A stretch of DNA of 64,000 bases from Bin87 sp026710825. GTDB taxonomy: Bacteria; Chloroflexota; Dehalococcoidia; Lucifugimonadales; UBA3495. The notes under the pieces were generated by a model. That model was not told the DNA's origin, ran no database searches, and saw only the letters and a program-made list of their open reading frames with translations. A program made the position numbers and the translations under genes. Location: NCBI GenBank assembly GCA_965232815.1, contig OZ247427.1, forward strand, positions 2,480,001-2,544,000, read 5' to 3'. Below are positions 9,214 to 16,875 of this stretch, one piece after another (the first letter of the stretch is position 1; each line of letters opens with the position of its first letter).

Positions 9214-9733
9214 ATTGGTACCGCGTTACATATGTGTGCTTATCATGTCGACATCCCCGATACAGCTCATGTTTGGAGATACTGAGGGGGCACTGTCGGT
9301 CGCGTAGCCTAGCACAATTTTCCGTTGCTGCACAGATATGTTAATCAACTATTTCTTCAAGTAACAAGCATGTGTCAACATTATTCGTCCACATACAAGG
9401 CGAGAGCCGATTTGCTGTGGCCGCGCGACCAATCCCCTACTCAATTCCGGCGTCGGCCCCAAAACAGTGAACTTGTTCAGAGCCTCCGACACCTGCTTAA
9501 TTCGACCTTCACTGTACTCCCCGGCGCCGATCCATACATTGGACGATGTTTCCGGCATAGCGGGGCAATCGCTTCCGGAGCGTTAATCAACGGCCACCCG
9601 CAGACCCATCGGGTCCATTGAACACCCCGTTCCGTCCTGACCGTCTCACCACTGTATAATCCGGTCAGCCGGAACGATTCCGTATCCGCTCTTGCGCAAT
9701 TGCTCAGGGAATACGTCAGGATGGGAGGTCATC
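9214..9733. other. 520-bp intergenic region between divergent genes
   Basis: No convincing ORF is present. The part next to the kinase (9310-9400) is visibly AT-richer than its surroundings. A TATAAT hexamer at 9655-9660 could be the -10 box for the hydantoinase gene 74 bases downstream, but I see no -35 at the proper spacing. The divergent arrangement makes this the likely control region for both the kinase fusion and the hydantoinase operon. Confidence 0.5.
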
Positions 9734-11176
9734 ATGCTGGATTTGATCATCAAGGGTGGGACTGTGGTGACGCCGGACGGCGTGGGTCTGATGGACGTTG
9801 GTGTGCGCGGCGAGCAAATCGTTGCGGTAGCCGCTCCCGGCGTGCTGGACGATTTGGGCCAAGTCGAGAGCATAGACGCAACCGGAATGATCGTGTTGCC
9901 CGGCGGAATCGAACCGCACGCCCACATCAACGTTCCGGTGCCAGACTATTGGGCGGGCGGGGATGATCGTGTTTTCACCCAACCGCCGGAGGCAGCCAGC
10001 CGCGCCGCGGCCTTCGGCGGCGTCACCACCTACGTGGATTTCGCCGGCGCTTTGCCCCTGACACCGGGCGCCGTGCCGCCGGCCGATCCAATAATGGGCC
10101 AGATCGAGCAGCGCCGGAACATTTTCAGCGGCCACTCATATATTGACTACACGTTCCACTACATCCTGGCGGGCGCGATTCCGCCCAGCACCCTGGGAGA
10201 AATCGCCGAAGCCATCCAGTCCGGTGTTGCCAGTTTCAAGATTTTCACCACCTTCCATGCTCGCGTGCCGATGGGGCATCTCTGGGAAATTTTCCAGCAG
10301 GTCGGCAAGCACGGCGGCATCATGGCGGTGCACGCGGAAGAGGATGACATCGTTACGTATATGGAGGAAAAGCTGGAACGCGAGGGACGGGATCATGCCT
10401 CCAACCTGCACCTGGCGCACAACAACATCTCGGAGGACATCTCGTTCCGTAAGGTCGTCCGCCTGGCGCAACAGACGGAGACGGGAATCTACTTCGTCCA
10501 CACCACGGCCAAGGAGGGCGTGGCCGCTATCGCCGAGGCCCGCGCGGCCCAGTTGCCCGTGTACGGCGAAGCCCTGCACAACTACCTGGAATTCACCTGC
10601 GACGACTACCTCAAGCCGGAAGGATTGGCCATTCACACTTACCCGGCGATCAAGTTCTCCGACGACCGGGATGCGTTGCAGCAGGGCCTGGTCGATGGCC
10701 CCATCTGCACCACGGCCACCGACGAGTGGACAACCTACAAGAACATCAAACTCGCCGGCGAAACCATCCGCACCCTCTGCGGCGGGCATAACGGCATCGA
10801 GACGCGCATGCCGGTCACGTACACCAAACTTGCCGCAACGGGACGCATCGATCTGCAGCGGTTCGCCGCCGTCACCTCAACCAACGCCGCCAGGATATTG
10901 GGAATGTACCCCCAGAAAGGCGCCATCGCCGTCGGCAGCGACGCCGATATTGTGATATTCGACCCCAACCTCAAAAAGACCATCACGGTGGACGAGTTGC
11001 ACGCCGAGTCCGACTATTCAATCTGGGATGGGTTCGAGTGCGAAGGCTATCCCATCATGACCATCCTGCGCGGAAAGGTGATAGTTCGGGACGGTCAGTT
11101 GCTGGGTAGTCGCGATGATGGCCGCTGGTTGTCGCGCAAAGTGGCCCCGCGGGTTATCACTCAGCCATCGGTGTAG
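9734..11176 (+). CDS. Dihydropyrimidinase/hydantoinase-type cyclic amidohydrolase
   Basis: The product is a 480-residue metal-dependent amidohydrolase of the usual length. It opens MLDLIIKGGTVVTPDG. The binuclear metal site is readable: His62 and His64 in IEPHAHI, Lys169 in SFKIFTTF (the carboxylated bridging lysine), His200, His256 in FVHTTAKEG and Asp330 in TATDEWT. The C-terminal NAARILGMYPQKGAI and DADIVIFDP belong to the small beta domain. Such enzymes open hydantoin, dihydropyrimidine or related ring amides to carbamoyl amino acids; the substrate cannot be told from sequence. The ATG at 9734 follows GGGAGG; upstream in-frame codons lack a ribosome site. A RidA-like protein follows, as often in pyrimidine or hydantoin catabolism. 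Confidence 0.93.
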   Translation: MLDLIIKGGTVVTPDGVGLMDVGVRGEQIVAVAAPGVLDDLGQVESIDATGMIVLPGGIEPHAHINVPVPDYWAGGDDRVFTQPPEAASRAAAFGGVTTYVDFAGALPLTPGAVPPADPIMGQIEQRRNIFSGHSYIDYTFHYILAGAIPPSTLGEIAEAIQSGVASFKIFTTFHARVPMGHLWEIFQQVGKHGGIMAVHAEEDDIVTYMEEKLEREGRDHASNLHLAHNNISEDISFRKVVRLAQQTETGIYFVHTTAKEGVAAIAEARAAQLPVYGEALHNYLEFTCDDYLKPEGLAIHTYPAIKFSDDRDALQQGLVDGPICTTATDEWTTYKNIKLAGETIRTLCGGHNGIETRMPVTYTKLAATGRIDLQRFAAVTSTNAARILGMYPQKGAIAVGSDADIVIFDPNLKKTITVDELHAESDYSIWDGFECEGYPIMTILRGKVIVRDGQLLGSRDDGRWLSRKVAPRVITQPSV

Positions 11177-11236
11177 CCGGATCGCAGATTTCCGGACCAG
11201 GGCGTCGCTCGGCCGTGATCGCACAAGGAGAGAACA

Positions 11237-11626
11237 ATGGACAAGATCAGGAACAACTACCCAGACATTGCGCCCTCAGGTTCCACGTTCAGCAGGGGGG
11301 TCCGGGTTGGCAACCTCCTGTTCATCGCGGGTTGCACCGCGAGAGGAACCGATGCGCAGGGACAATCGATGTCCGATCAGCTCAGGGTCACCCTCGCCCG
11401 AATCAAGCGCATCGTCGAAGAGGAGGGAGGAACCGCGTCGGACATCGTGAAAATCACCACCTACGTGACCAGCATCCCCGCATGGCGCGATATCAGGGAG
11501 GACCAGGAAGCGCAGTTCGCCGACTGTTTCCAGGGTGATTATCCCGCCAATACGCTGGTGGAAATCACCGCGCTGGCCGAAGATGGATTGGATCTCGAGA
11601 TCGAAGCGATTGCAGAAATAAGCTGA
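11237..11626 (+). CDS. RidA/YjgF/Rut-family protein, lacking the canonical Arg
   Basis: The product has 129 residues, the normal size for this trimeric fold. It keeps RVGNLLFIAGCT, VKITTYVTSIPAW and LVEITALAEDGLDLEIEAIA. Archetypal RidA proteins use an Arg just before the VEI segment to bind the carboxylate of 2-aminoacrylate. Here the sequence reads YPANTLVEI, with Asn at that place, so it is probably a different subfamily, perhaps a carbamate or aminoacrylate-analogue hydrolase. AAGGAGAG lies before the ATG. It is 60 bases downstream of the hydantoinase, suggesting co-transcription and a shared ring-amide pathway. Confidence 0.88.
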   Translation: MDKIRNNYPDIAPSGSTFSRGVRVGNLLFIAGCTARGTDAQGQSMSDQLRVTLARIKRIVEEEGGTASDIVKITTYVTSIPAWRDIREDQEAQFADCFQGDYPANTLVEITALAEDGLDLEIEAIAEIS

Positions 11627-11669
11627 ATAGAAAGAGCAATCCTGCTTCCGCGAAAGGGGTTGGTTGCTG

Positions 11670-11740
11670 CGCTGGGTCGCCAGCCATGCGGGGCGCGACC
11701 ATACCCCGCGCGAAGCGCGACTTGGCGATAACGCCCAGCG
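11670..11740 (+). other. Multi-stem palindromic RNA/DNA element between ridA-like and hydrolase genes
   Basis: A long imperfect inverted repeat pairs 11670-11682 (CGCTGGGTCGCCA) with 11723-11728 and 11734-11740, leaving a five-base bulge. Inside it are a GCGGGG/CCCCGC stem (11688-11693 with 11704-11709) and a GCGC-GAA-GCGC hairpin ending near 11718. The three-arm shape suggests a folded transcript or a mobile palindromic repeat. There is no T-run after it. It sits about 30 bases before the start of the next gene, so a leader or attenuator role is possible. Confidence 0.4.
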
Positions 11741-11771
11741 AATATGAGAGGAACACTTACCGGGAGGTGTG

Positions 11772-12590
11772 ATGATGACTACTGCAACAGTGAACGGAGC
11801 GGAACTCTATTACGAAGAAACGGGGAGCGGACCGCCGATCATCCTTTCCGCCGGCGGACTGCAGGGCGTCGCCAGCAGTTACCAGCCGGTAATCGAGGCA
11901 TTGTCCCAGGAGCACCGGGTGGTGGTGTATGACCGGCGCTTCGGCGGGCAGTCGCGCAGCCCCATGGTGGTGCAGACGTGGGACATGGTGTGCGACGACG
12001 TGTTCGGCCTGATGGACACCCTGGGCATCGAGCAGGCGTACCTGGGCGGCGGGTCGTTCGGAGCGGCGATCTCGCTGGGGTGCGCGGTGCGCCGGCCCGA
12101 GCGGGTGCGCGCCATCTTTCCGTCCAACATCGCCGGCGGTGTGATATGCGACGCCTACCTGGCGGCCAAGCTGTTCAAGAGCATGGACTGGGCCGAGAAC
12201 CACGGCATCGCGGCGGTGGTGGACGCCTTCGACCCCGACGACCGCTTCTCACCGTTCAGCCCTGAACTGGCGCAGACCGACGCCGATTACCGCAAGAACC
12301 TGGAGGCCATGCCCACCGAGGACTTCGTGCAGGTGATGCGGGACACCATCCATGCGCTGTTCGATGGGCCGTACCTGACGCTGGGGATGACCGAGAAGGC
12401 ACTGAAGAGCGTCAGCGTCCCCGCGATGGTCATGCCGGGGAACAATGACGTGCATCCCAGGGGGCTGGCGCAGGCGGTGCACCGCCTGGTTCCCAACTGC
12501 CGCTGGGCAGAGGTGCGCCCGCACAGCGAGGAACCGGAGAAATACACCAAGCGGGTGCTGGGGTTTTTGGCGGAGGTAGAGGCTGAATAG
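11772..12590 (+). CDS. Alpha/beta hydrolase
   Basis: The product is a 272-residue alpha/beta-hydrolase of standard length without a signal peptide. The nucleophile elbow is GGGSFGAA with Ser95. Likely partners are Asp226 in PGNNDVHP and His251 in RPHSEEP, in the right order and spacing for a triad. VVVYDRRFGGQS (50-61) is the usual strand before the elbow. The substrate is unknown; esterases, lactonases and C-C hydrolases all share this fold. GGGAGG ends four bases before the ATG at 11772; a second ATG follows at 11775. Codon use from about 11930 to 12550 is strikingly GC-rich at third positions. Confidence 0.88.
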   Translation: MMTTATVNGAELYYEETGSGPPIILSAGGLQGVASSYQPVIEALSQEHRVVVYDRRFGGQSRSPMVVQTWDMVCDDVFGLMDTLGIEQAYLGGGSFGAAISLGCAVRRPERVRAIFPSNIAGGVICDAYLAAKLFKSMDWAENHGIAAVVDAFDPDDRFSPFSPELAQTDADYRKNLEAMPTEDFVQVMRDTIHALFDGPYLTLGMTEKALKSVSVPAMVMPGNNDVHPRGLAQAVHRLVPNCRWAEVRPHSEEPEKYTKRVLGFLAEVEAE

Positions 12591-12643
12591 GTTTCCCGGG
12601 TAGGTTGTGTTGGTCCAGGTGCGGAAGGTGGAAGCCGGGTGCG

Positions 12644-12672
12644 ATGGCAGACTTTGAACGGAAGTCTGCCAT
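12644..12672 (+). terminator. Strong hairpin after the alpha/beta hydrolase gene
   Basis: ATGGCAGACTT at 12644-12654 pairs perfectly with 12662-12672 across a 7-base loop. Only TTCGT follows, so this is a weakly U-rich intrinsic terminator or a 3'-end stabiliser, 54 bases after the stop codon. Confidence 0.5.
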
Positions 12673-12788
12673 TTCGTCCTGGGGTTGTAATATGTGACGA
12701 TCCGATTCGTCGTCAGACGCTGCGCGACGCACCAACGCCGGCGTAGGGCTTCTTATGACGAGAACCGAGCTGGATAAGAGTGGTTTGA

Positions 12789-13619
12789 ATGGCTGATAAT
12801 TTTCAAGAATGGATCGAGCCTGCCAAAGATATAACGGCATTAGCAAAAGCCGCAGACGCGCCAGGTTGGCTTGCCAAAGTGATTCGGGCAATCAAAAACA
12901 AACCTCCCGCGCAACCAGATTGGCGCGGGGAGGCGATACAGGCTCTCCGCGAGAACGCGGTGGAAACGCTCGCCACCGTAACCCTCACCGTTGAACAATC
13001 TCTTTTGATATTGGGACCGGATTTCGACTGGGATAGCACAGTAGAACCGAACGGAACCTGGTCCAATCATTGGCTCTCCGCAGCCTCGAAAGTCGGATCT
13101 GATGACCAGGAACGTCAGACGTGGTGGAGTCGCTTGTTGGCCGCCGAAATTCAGCAGCCCGGCACCTTCTCGCTGCGCACTATCGCCATTATGGATGTCC
13201 TGTCGCCGGATGAGGCACAGTTGTTTTTGAAGCTCGCTCCGTACGTTTGGTCAGATCAATCTACCACGGAATTGGATCGCGCCCAACGGAAATTACTGAT
13301 AATGCCTCGGGATTCCAGCTGCCTCTGGCGGCCCAGCGTAAATGAGGGCCTCACGCTTCAATCCGCTGGCCTAGCAAACAGGCAAGCGATTGGATACAGT
13401 ACACCAGTTGAAGTTGGCGACCGATACAGGATGGGGCTAGCAAACCACGTTATTGGGTTGTCCGGGACGAAACTAGGGAGGATACGTAGAGGACCCTTGA
13501 TCCTCACAGAAGCAGGCGAACAGATTTCAAGCCTAATGGACGTCAATATCATCCAGCAATATTTAGATGAGTTGTTGGAAGAGTGGAGCGAATTCGCGGA
13601 GGTATACCTCGAGGGCTAA
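12789..13619 (+). CDS. DUF2806/TIGR03899-like protein
   Basis: This is a 276-residue soluble protein. Its centre reads like DUF2806: SNHWLSAASKVGSDDQERQ, WWSRLLAAEIQQPGTFSLRT and VLSPDEAQLFLKLAPYV. The function of that family is not established; members are often found in variable genome regions. The first 60 residues are helical and polar. The gene uses more A/T-ending codons (TTA, ATA, AAT) than its neighbours, which hints at separate ancestry. The ATG at 12789 has no strong ribosome site. It is flanked by a hairpin on the left and a 304-bp non-coding gap on the right. Confidence 0.72.
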   Translation: MADNFQEWIEPAKDITALAKAADAPGWLAKVIRAIKNKPPAQPDWRGEAIQALRENAVETLATVTLTVEQSLLILGPDFDWDSTVEPNGTWSNHWLSAASKVGSDDQERQTWWSRLLAAEIQQPGTFSLRTIAIMDVLSPDEAQLFLKLAPYVWSDQSTTELDRAQRKLLIMPRDSSCLWRPSVNEGLTLQSAGLANRQAIGYSTPVEVGDRYRMGLANHVIGLSGTKLGRIRRGPLILTEAGEQISSLMDVNIIQQYLDELLEEWSEFAEVYLEG

Positions 13620-13923
13620 ACTGCTTTTGACACCGCCTCGGTTCTCTGGGGTTGTCCGGAGGCAGACTCGAATCGCACTGAATAGCGTCCTGCCGATGCG
13701 GTCGACTTGGATTTAAAATTTGCGGTTATTCACGCCGTGGGCTAGGGCGCAATGACTGCCACGACATCAGTGCAGGGTGGGTTCGGCGGTAAAATGGCAG
13801 AGTTGCTATTGAAATGTGCCACCTCAAGGTCGTCGAAGCTAGGAGTCGATTCGGTCCAACCAATCGTGGCACAACGGTCCAGTCAACCATCAACCACGGC
13901 CTTCATTCCACGTACAAGCATTC
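13620..13923. other. 304-bp gap between convergent genes
   Basis: I see no gene here. Short open frames in it have no family resemblance and no ribosome sites. It contains an AT-rich patch near 13710-13725. Confidence 0.5.
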
Positions 13924-15060
13924 CTACCCCGCCACCAGCATCTCGTCGGTGTTTATCAGCGGCGACAGCAGACGCGGCGCGCCGGCCGTAACGAGGACCA
14001 TGTCCTGGAGGTGCCAGGCGGGGCCGATGTGGGGCTCGAGGGCCACCACCATGCCCTCCTCGAGGACGCGGTCGCTGGACGGGACCATGTAGGGTTCCTG
14101 CTGATGCCACCATGCGCCGACGCCGTGTCCGGCCAGGGCGACGTTGCCATCGAAACCCTCCTGGTGGAAGCGGTCGTTGGCGTAGTGGTAGATGTCGGAC
14201 GTGCGGGCGCCAGGGACGCATTGATCGATGGTGCCGCGATAGATGTCTAGCACGGTGTCGTAGATGCGCTTCTGCTCGTCCGAGGGCTGGCCGACGCAGA
14301 CGGTGCGCGACTGGTGGCCGGGATAGCCGTTGAGGTAGGCCACGTAGTCGTTGCGGATGATGTCGCCGGCCTCGAAGGCCAGGTCGCTCTCGCCGCCGTA
14401 GCCGACGGTGTTGCGGTGGGAGTTGAGGATGCCGTGGACCCAGTTGGCGCCGCGACGGAGGCAGCTTTCGACGATGCGGCTGTGAACCAGACGCTCGGTG
14501 TCGCCGGGCCGGACGGTGGGCAGAACCTCCAGGTAGGCTTCGTCCAGCAGCTTTGCGCCGGCTTCGAGGGCGGCCACCTCCTCGGGCGTTTTGATCCAGC
14601 GGACACGGTCCATCAATTCGGTGCTGTCGATGAGGCGGGCGTCGGGCAGGAGGCGGCCGATTTGATCCCAGCGGTTGGCGCTGACGTAGCTCTTTTCGAA
14701 GCCGATGGTCTCGCCGGCCAGACCGAGTTGCCGCAGGATCTGGGCGGCGCGCTCGTAGGGCGACTCGGCGTAATCGTCGACGACCTCGATGCGCTCCAGC
14801 CACGAGTCGCGGCGGGCCAGGGGCGCGGCGTAGGAGTTGAGGACCATCGCCGGTTCACCGTGGCGCGGCCAAACCAGCAGCACCTCCCGCGGCGAATCCG
14901 GAAACTCCAGGTGCCGCGCCAGCGTGCCGGGATACGCGAATCCGGCCAGGTAGGTGAAGTTCTTGCCCGAACGGGCGACGATGGCCGAGACGCCTTCCTC
15001 GTCCATCAGCCGGTGCAGCCGTTCCACGTTGGCGATTATCTTTCCGAATGCGTTGGGCAT
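13924..15060 (-). CDS. M24 (creatinase/Xaa-Pro peptidase-like) hydrolase with altered metal site
   Basis: The 378-residue protein has a creatinase-type N-domain (about 1-150) and a pita-bread C-domain. Of the five ligands of M24 metalloenzymes, Asp238 (IIRNDYVAYL), His312 (AGHGVG) and Glu342 (ALEPHIG) are present. The second Asp is His249 (YPGHQSRT) and the last Glu is Gln352 (HLQDMVLVT). His319 and Glu322 (WHQQEP) are kept. Two lost ligands point to a metal-independent, creatinase-like C-N hydrolase rather than a dipeptidase. AAGGAG lies before the ATG at 15060. It is the last gene of a minus-strand CoA operon, 118 bases after the DUF35 gene. Confidence 0.85.
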   Translation of the reverse strand: MPNAFGKIIANVERLHRLMDEEGVSAIVARSGKNFTYLAGFAYPGTLARHLEFPDSPREVLLVWPRHGEPAMVLNSYAAPLARRDSWLERIEVVDDYAESPYERAAQILRQLGLAGETIGFEKSYVSANRWDQIGRLLPDARLIDSTELMDRVRWIKTPEEVAALEAGAKLLDEAYLEVLPTVRPGDTERLVHSRIVESCLRRGANWVHGILNSHRNTVGYGGESDLAFEAGDIIRNDYVAYLNGYPGHQSRTVCVGQPSDEQKRIYDTVLDIYRGTIDQCVPGARTSDIYHYANDRFHQEGFDGNVALAGHGVGAWWHQQEPYMVPSSDRVLEEGMVVALEPHIGPAWHLQDMVLVTAGAPRLLSPLINTDEMLVAG

Positions 15061-15178
15061 GAGTGTCGATCTCCTTGCCGGCCGTGTCGTCCAAATGATG
15101 CGGCCCAGCGGACGGGCGTGGAGATCATCCAGGCCACACCCCTGGGCCATGTGAGCGCAGCGGGATCAGTTCGGATTT

Positions 15179-15667
15179 TCAGGATTGAGCCACCGGAATG
15201 AACACCGGCAGTACGACACTAGGATCGTCCGATGCCGGTACGAACGTCGCCTGCACCGGCATGTCGATGCTGATGTCCTCGGGGGACGCGTTGAGGACGT
15301 TGCTGCAAATCCGGAGCCCTGCCTGTTCCTCCAACTCGATCACGCAGACGTTGTAGGGGGTCTGCTCTTTCTCCCGAATCGCCGGATGCACCGGATGGCG
15401 CACTATCACGTACGAATACACGAAACCACGCCCGCTGACGGTCGTCCACTCGTAGTCCAGCGACGAGCACTCCGGACACATCGGCGTTGGCAGATGCCGG
15501 AACAACCCGCAGGACGAACATCGTTGGATTCGAAGCTCGCCGGCCTGTGTCCCTTCCCAGAATCCGCGTTCGTAGTCCGGGACCCGCTCCAGTTCCGGCA
15601 GCGGCACGCCTTCCAGCGGCCTTGTCATGGATTGTGACTGGGCGCCTCGCTCACTTTGCTGGGTCAT
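15179..15667 (-). CDS. DUF35 OB-fold/zinc-ribbon protein, partner of the adjacent thiolase-like protein
   Basis: The product has 162 residues. A rubredoxin-like zinc ribbon holds Cys50, Cys53, Cys64 and Cys67, followed by an OB fold with GRGFVYSYVIVRHPVHP. Proteins of this family bind acyl-CoA next to a thiolase-like subunit, as in the steroid side-chain aldolase Ltp2-ChsH2. The gene starts 12 bases after the thiolase-like gene ends, with GAGGAG before the ATG, so they are co-translated. Here the DUF35 gene follows its partner, whereas in the two other sets in this window it comes first. The sequence is also longer at its N-terminus than the other two copies. Confidence 0.9.
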   Translation of the reverse strand: MTQQSERGAQSQSMTRPLEGVPLPELERVPDYERGFWEGTQAGELRIQRCSSCGLFRHLPTPMCPECSSLDYEWTTVSGRGFVYSYVIVRHPVHPAIREKEQTPYNVCVIELEEQAGLRICSNVLNASPEDISIDMPVQATFVPASDDPSVVLPVFIPVAQS

Positions 15668-15679
15668 TGGAGCTCCTCG

Positions 15680-16870
15680 CTATCCCCGTCGAATGATGAC
15701 CGCGCCGCTCAACTGCGCCACGCTGCTGCAGGAAAGCGCCCGGTTGATGGTCTTGTGGGGCGGCTGAGCGGTGGACGTGCCACGGATCAACCTGACGGCT
15801 TCCTGAACGTGGGTCAGGCCGTGGATGTACGCCTCGGAGTGGTTGCCGCCGTGGGTGTTCGTGGGCAGCGCTCCGTCAAACCGGATGTTGCCGCCTCCAT
15901 CCACAAAGTCCTTGGCCTCGCCCCTGGGAACGAAACCGTAGGTTTCCAGGTTGATCAGGCAGAACGGCGTGAAGTGGTCGTAGAACATGAGCGCGTCCAT
16001 GTCTGAGGCATCCAGCCGGGCGCGAGCCCACAGGTCGCGGGCAGTGTGTTCCGACTCCGCGACAGCCAGGTCGGGACGGTAGATGATGCCATCGTTCCGA
16101 GGCCCGGAGCCCTGGGCCGCCGCCTCAATGAGGGTCAGAGTGCCGGAGTGTCGCAGTTCCCTGGCGCGCTCGGCGGTGGTGATCACGATGGCCGCGGCGC
16201 CGTCATTCTCCTGGCAAAAGTCCAGAACGTGCAGCGGGTCCACAACCATGCGCGAATTCTGGTGGTCGTCGATGGTGATGGGATCCCGTCGCAGCGCCCG
16301 CGGATTGCGGGATGCGTGCTCGCGCAGGGTGACGGCGACCCAGCCGAAGTGGCGGCTGGTGGCTCCGTAGTCGTGCATGTAACGCCGGACGAACATGCCG
16401 AATCGATGGGCCGGCGCCATGCTGCCCCAGGGCACGGCGAAACTGTCGGCCCCTCCGGGGATCAGCTCAGGGCCACGGGCGCGACCCAGGCGCACTCCCG
16501 AGCGCAGGTTGGCGGCGCGGAAGCACACCACGTAGTTGGCATAGCCGGCAGCGATGGCGGCGGCGGCGTGGCCCACGACCGCGTTGCCCGCTCCCCCGCC
16601 GTAGGACACCGATTCCCAGTGGCGCAGGTTCTTGATGCCCAGCGACTGCACCAGCAGGGTCTCGTGATTGGACTCCATGTCATACCGGATCAGGCCGTCA
16701 ATGTCCTGCGGTGCGATGCCAGCGTCGTCGCAGGCAGCCTTGATCGCCTCCGAGGCAAGCTGCAACTCGCTGCGCCCCGAGTCCCAGGAGAACTCGGTTT
16801 CACCGATGCCGACGATGGCAGCCTTGTCGCGGATTCCGTTGGTGTCCGCCGGAATGATGTTGGGCGTCAT
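15680..16870 (-). CDS. Thiolase-like protein (SCPx/Ltp2 type) without the catalytic cysteine
   Basis: The 396-residue thiolase fold opens with KAAIVGIGETEFSWDSGRS and ends with GGNHSEAYIHGLTHVQEAV, a variant of the usual C-terminal glycine loop. The place of the nucleophilic Cys reads VSYGGGAGNAVVGHA, with no Cys. Tyr297 in ALMFYDHFTPF and Tyr348 in HSEAY may be active-site residues. Ltp2-type aldolases lost the thiolase cysteine and use tyrosines for retro-aldol cleavage of a CoA thioester, so an aldolase is the best guess. GGAGGAGG before the ATG lies inside the end of the upstream CoA transferase, leaving a gap of five bases. It forms a pair with the DUF35 protein. Confidence 0.88.
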   Translation of the reverse strand: MTPNIIPADTNGIRDKAAIVGIGETEFSWDSGRSELQLASEAIKAACDDAGIAPQDIDGLIRYDMESNHETLLVQSLGIKNLRHWESVSYGGGAGNAVVGHAAAAIAAGYANYVVCFRAANLRSGVRLGRARGPELIPGGADSFAVPWGSMAPAHRFGMFVRRYMHDYGATSRHFGWVAVTLREHASRNPRALRRDPITIDDHQNSRMVVDPLHVLDFCQENDGAAAIVITTAERARELRHSGTLTLIEAAAQGSGPRNDGIIYRPDLAVAESEHTARDLWARARLDASDMDALMFYDHFTPFCLINLETYGFVPRGEAKDFVDGGGNIRFDGALPTNTHGGNHSEAYIHGLTHVQEAVRLIRGTSTAQPPHKTINRALSCSSVAQLSGAVIIRRG

Positions 16871-16875
16871 GGCCG

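Noticed and set aside
13883..14803. A 306-residue Arg/Pro-rich minus-strand open frame
   Set aside because: It overlaps the M24 hydrolase gene in another frame of the same strand, and its composition is that of an out-of-frame reading of GC-rich DNA.
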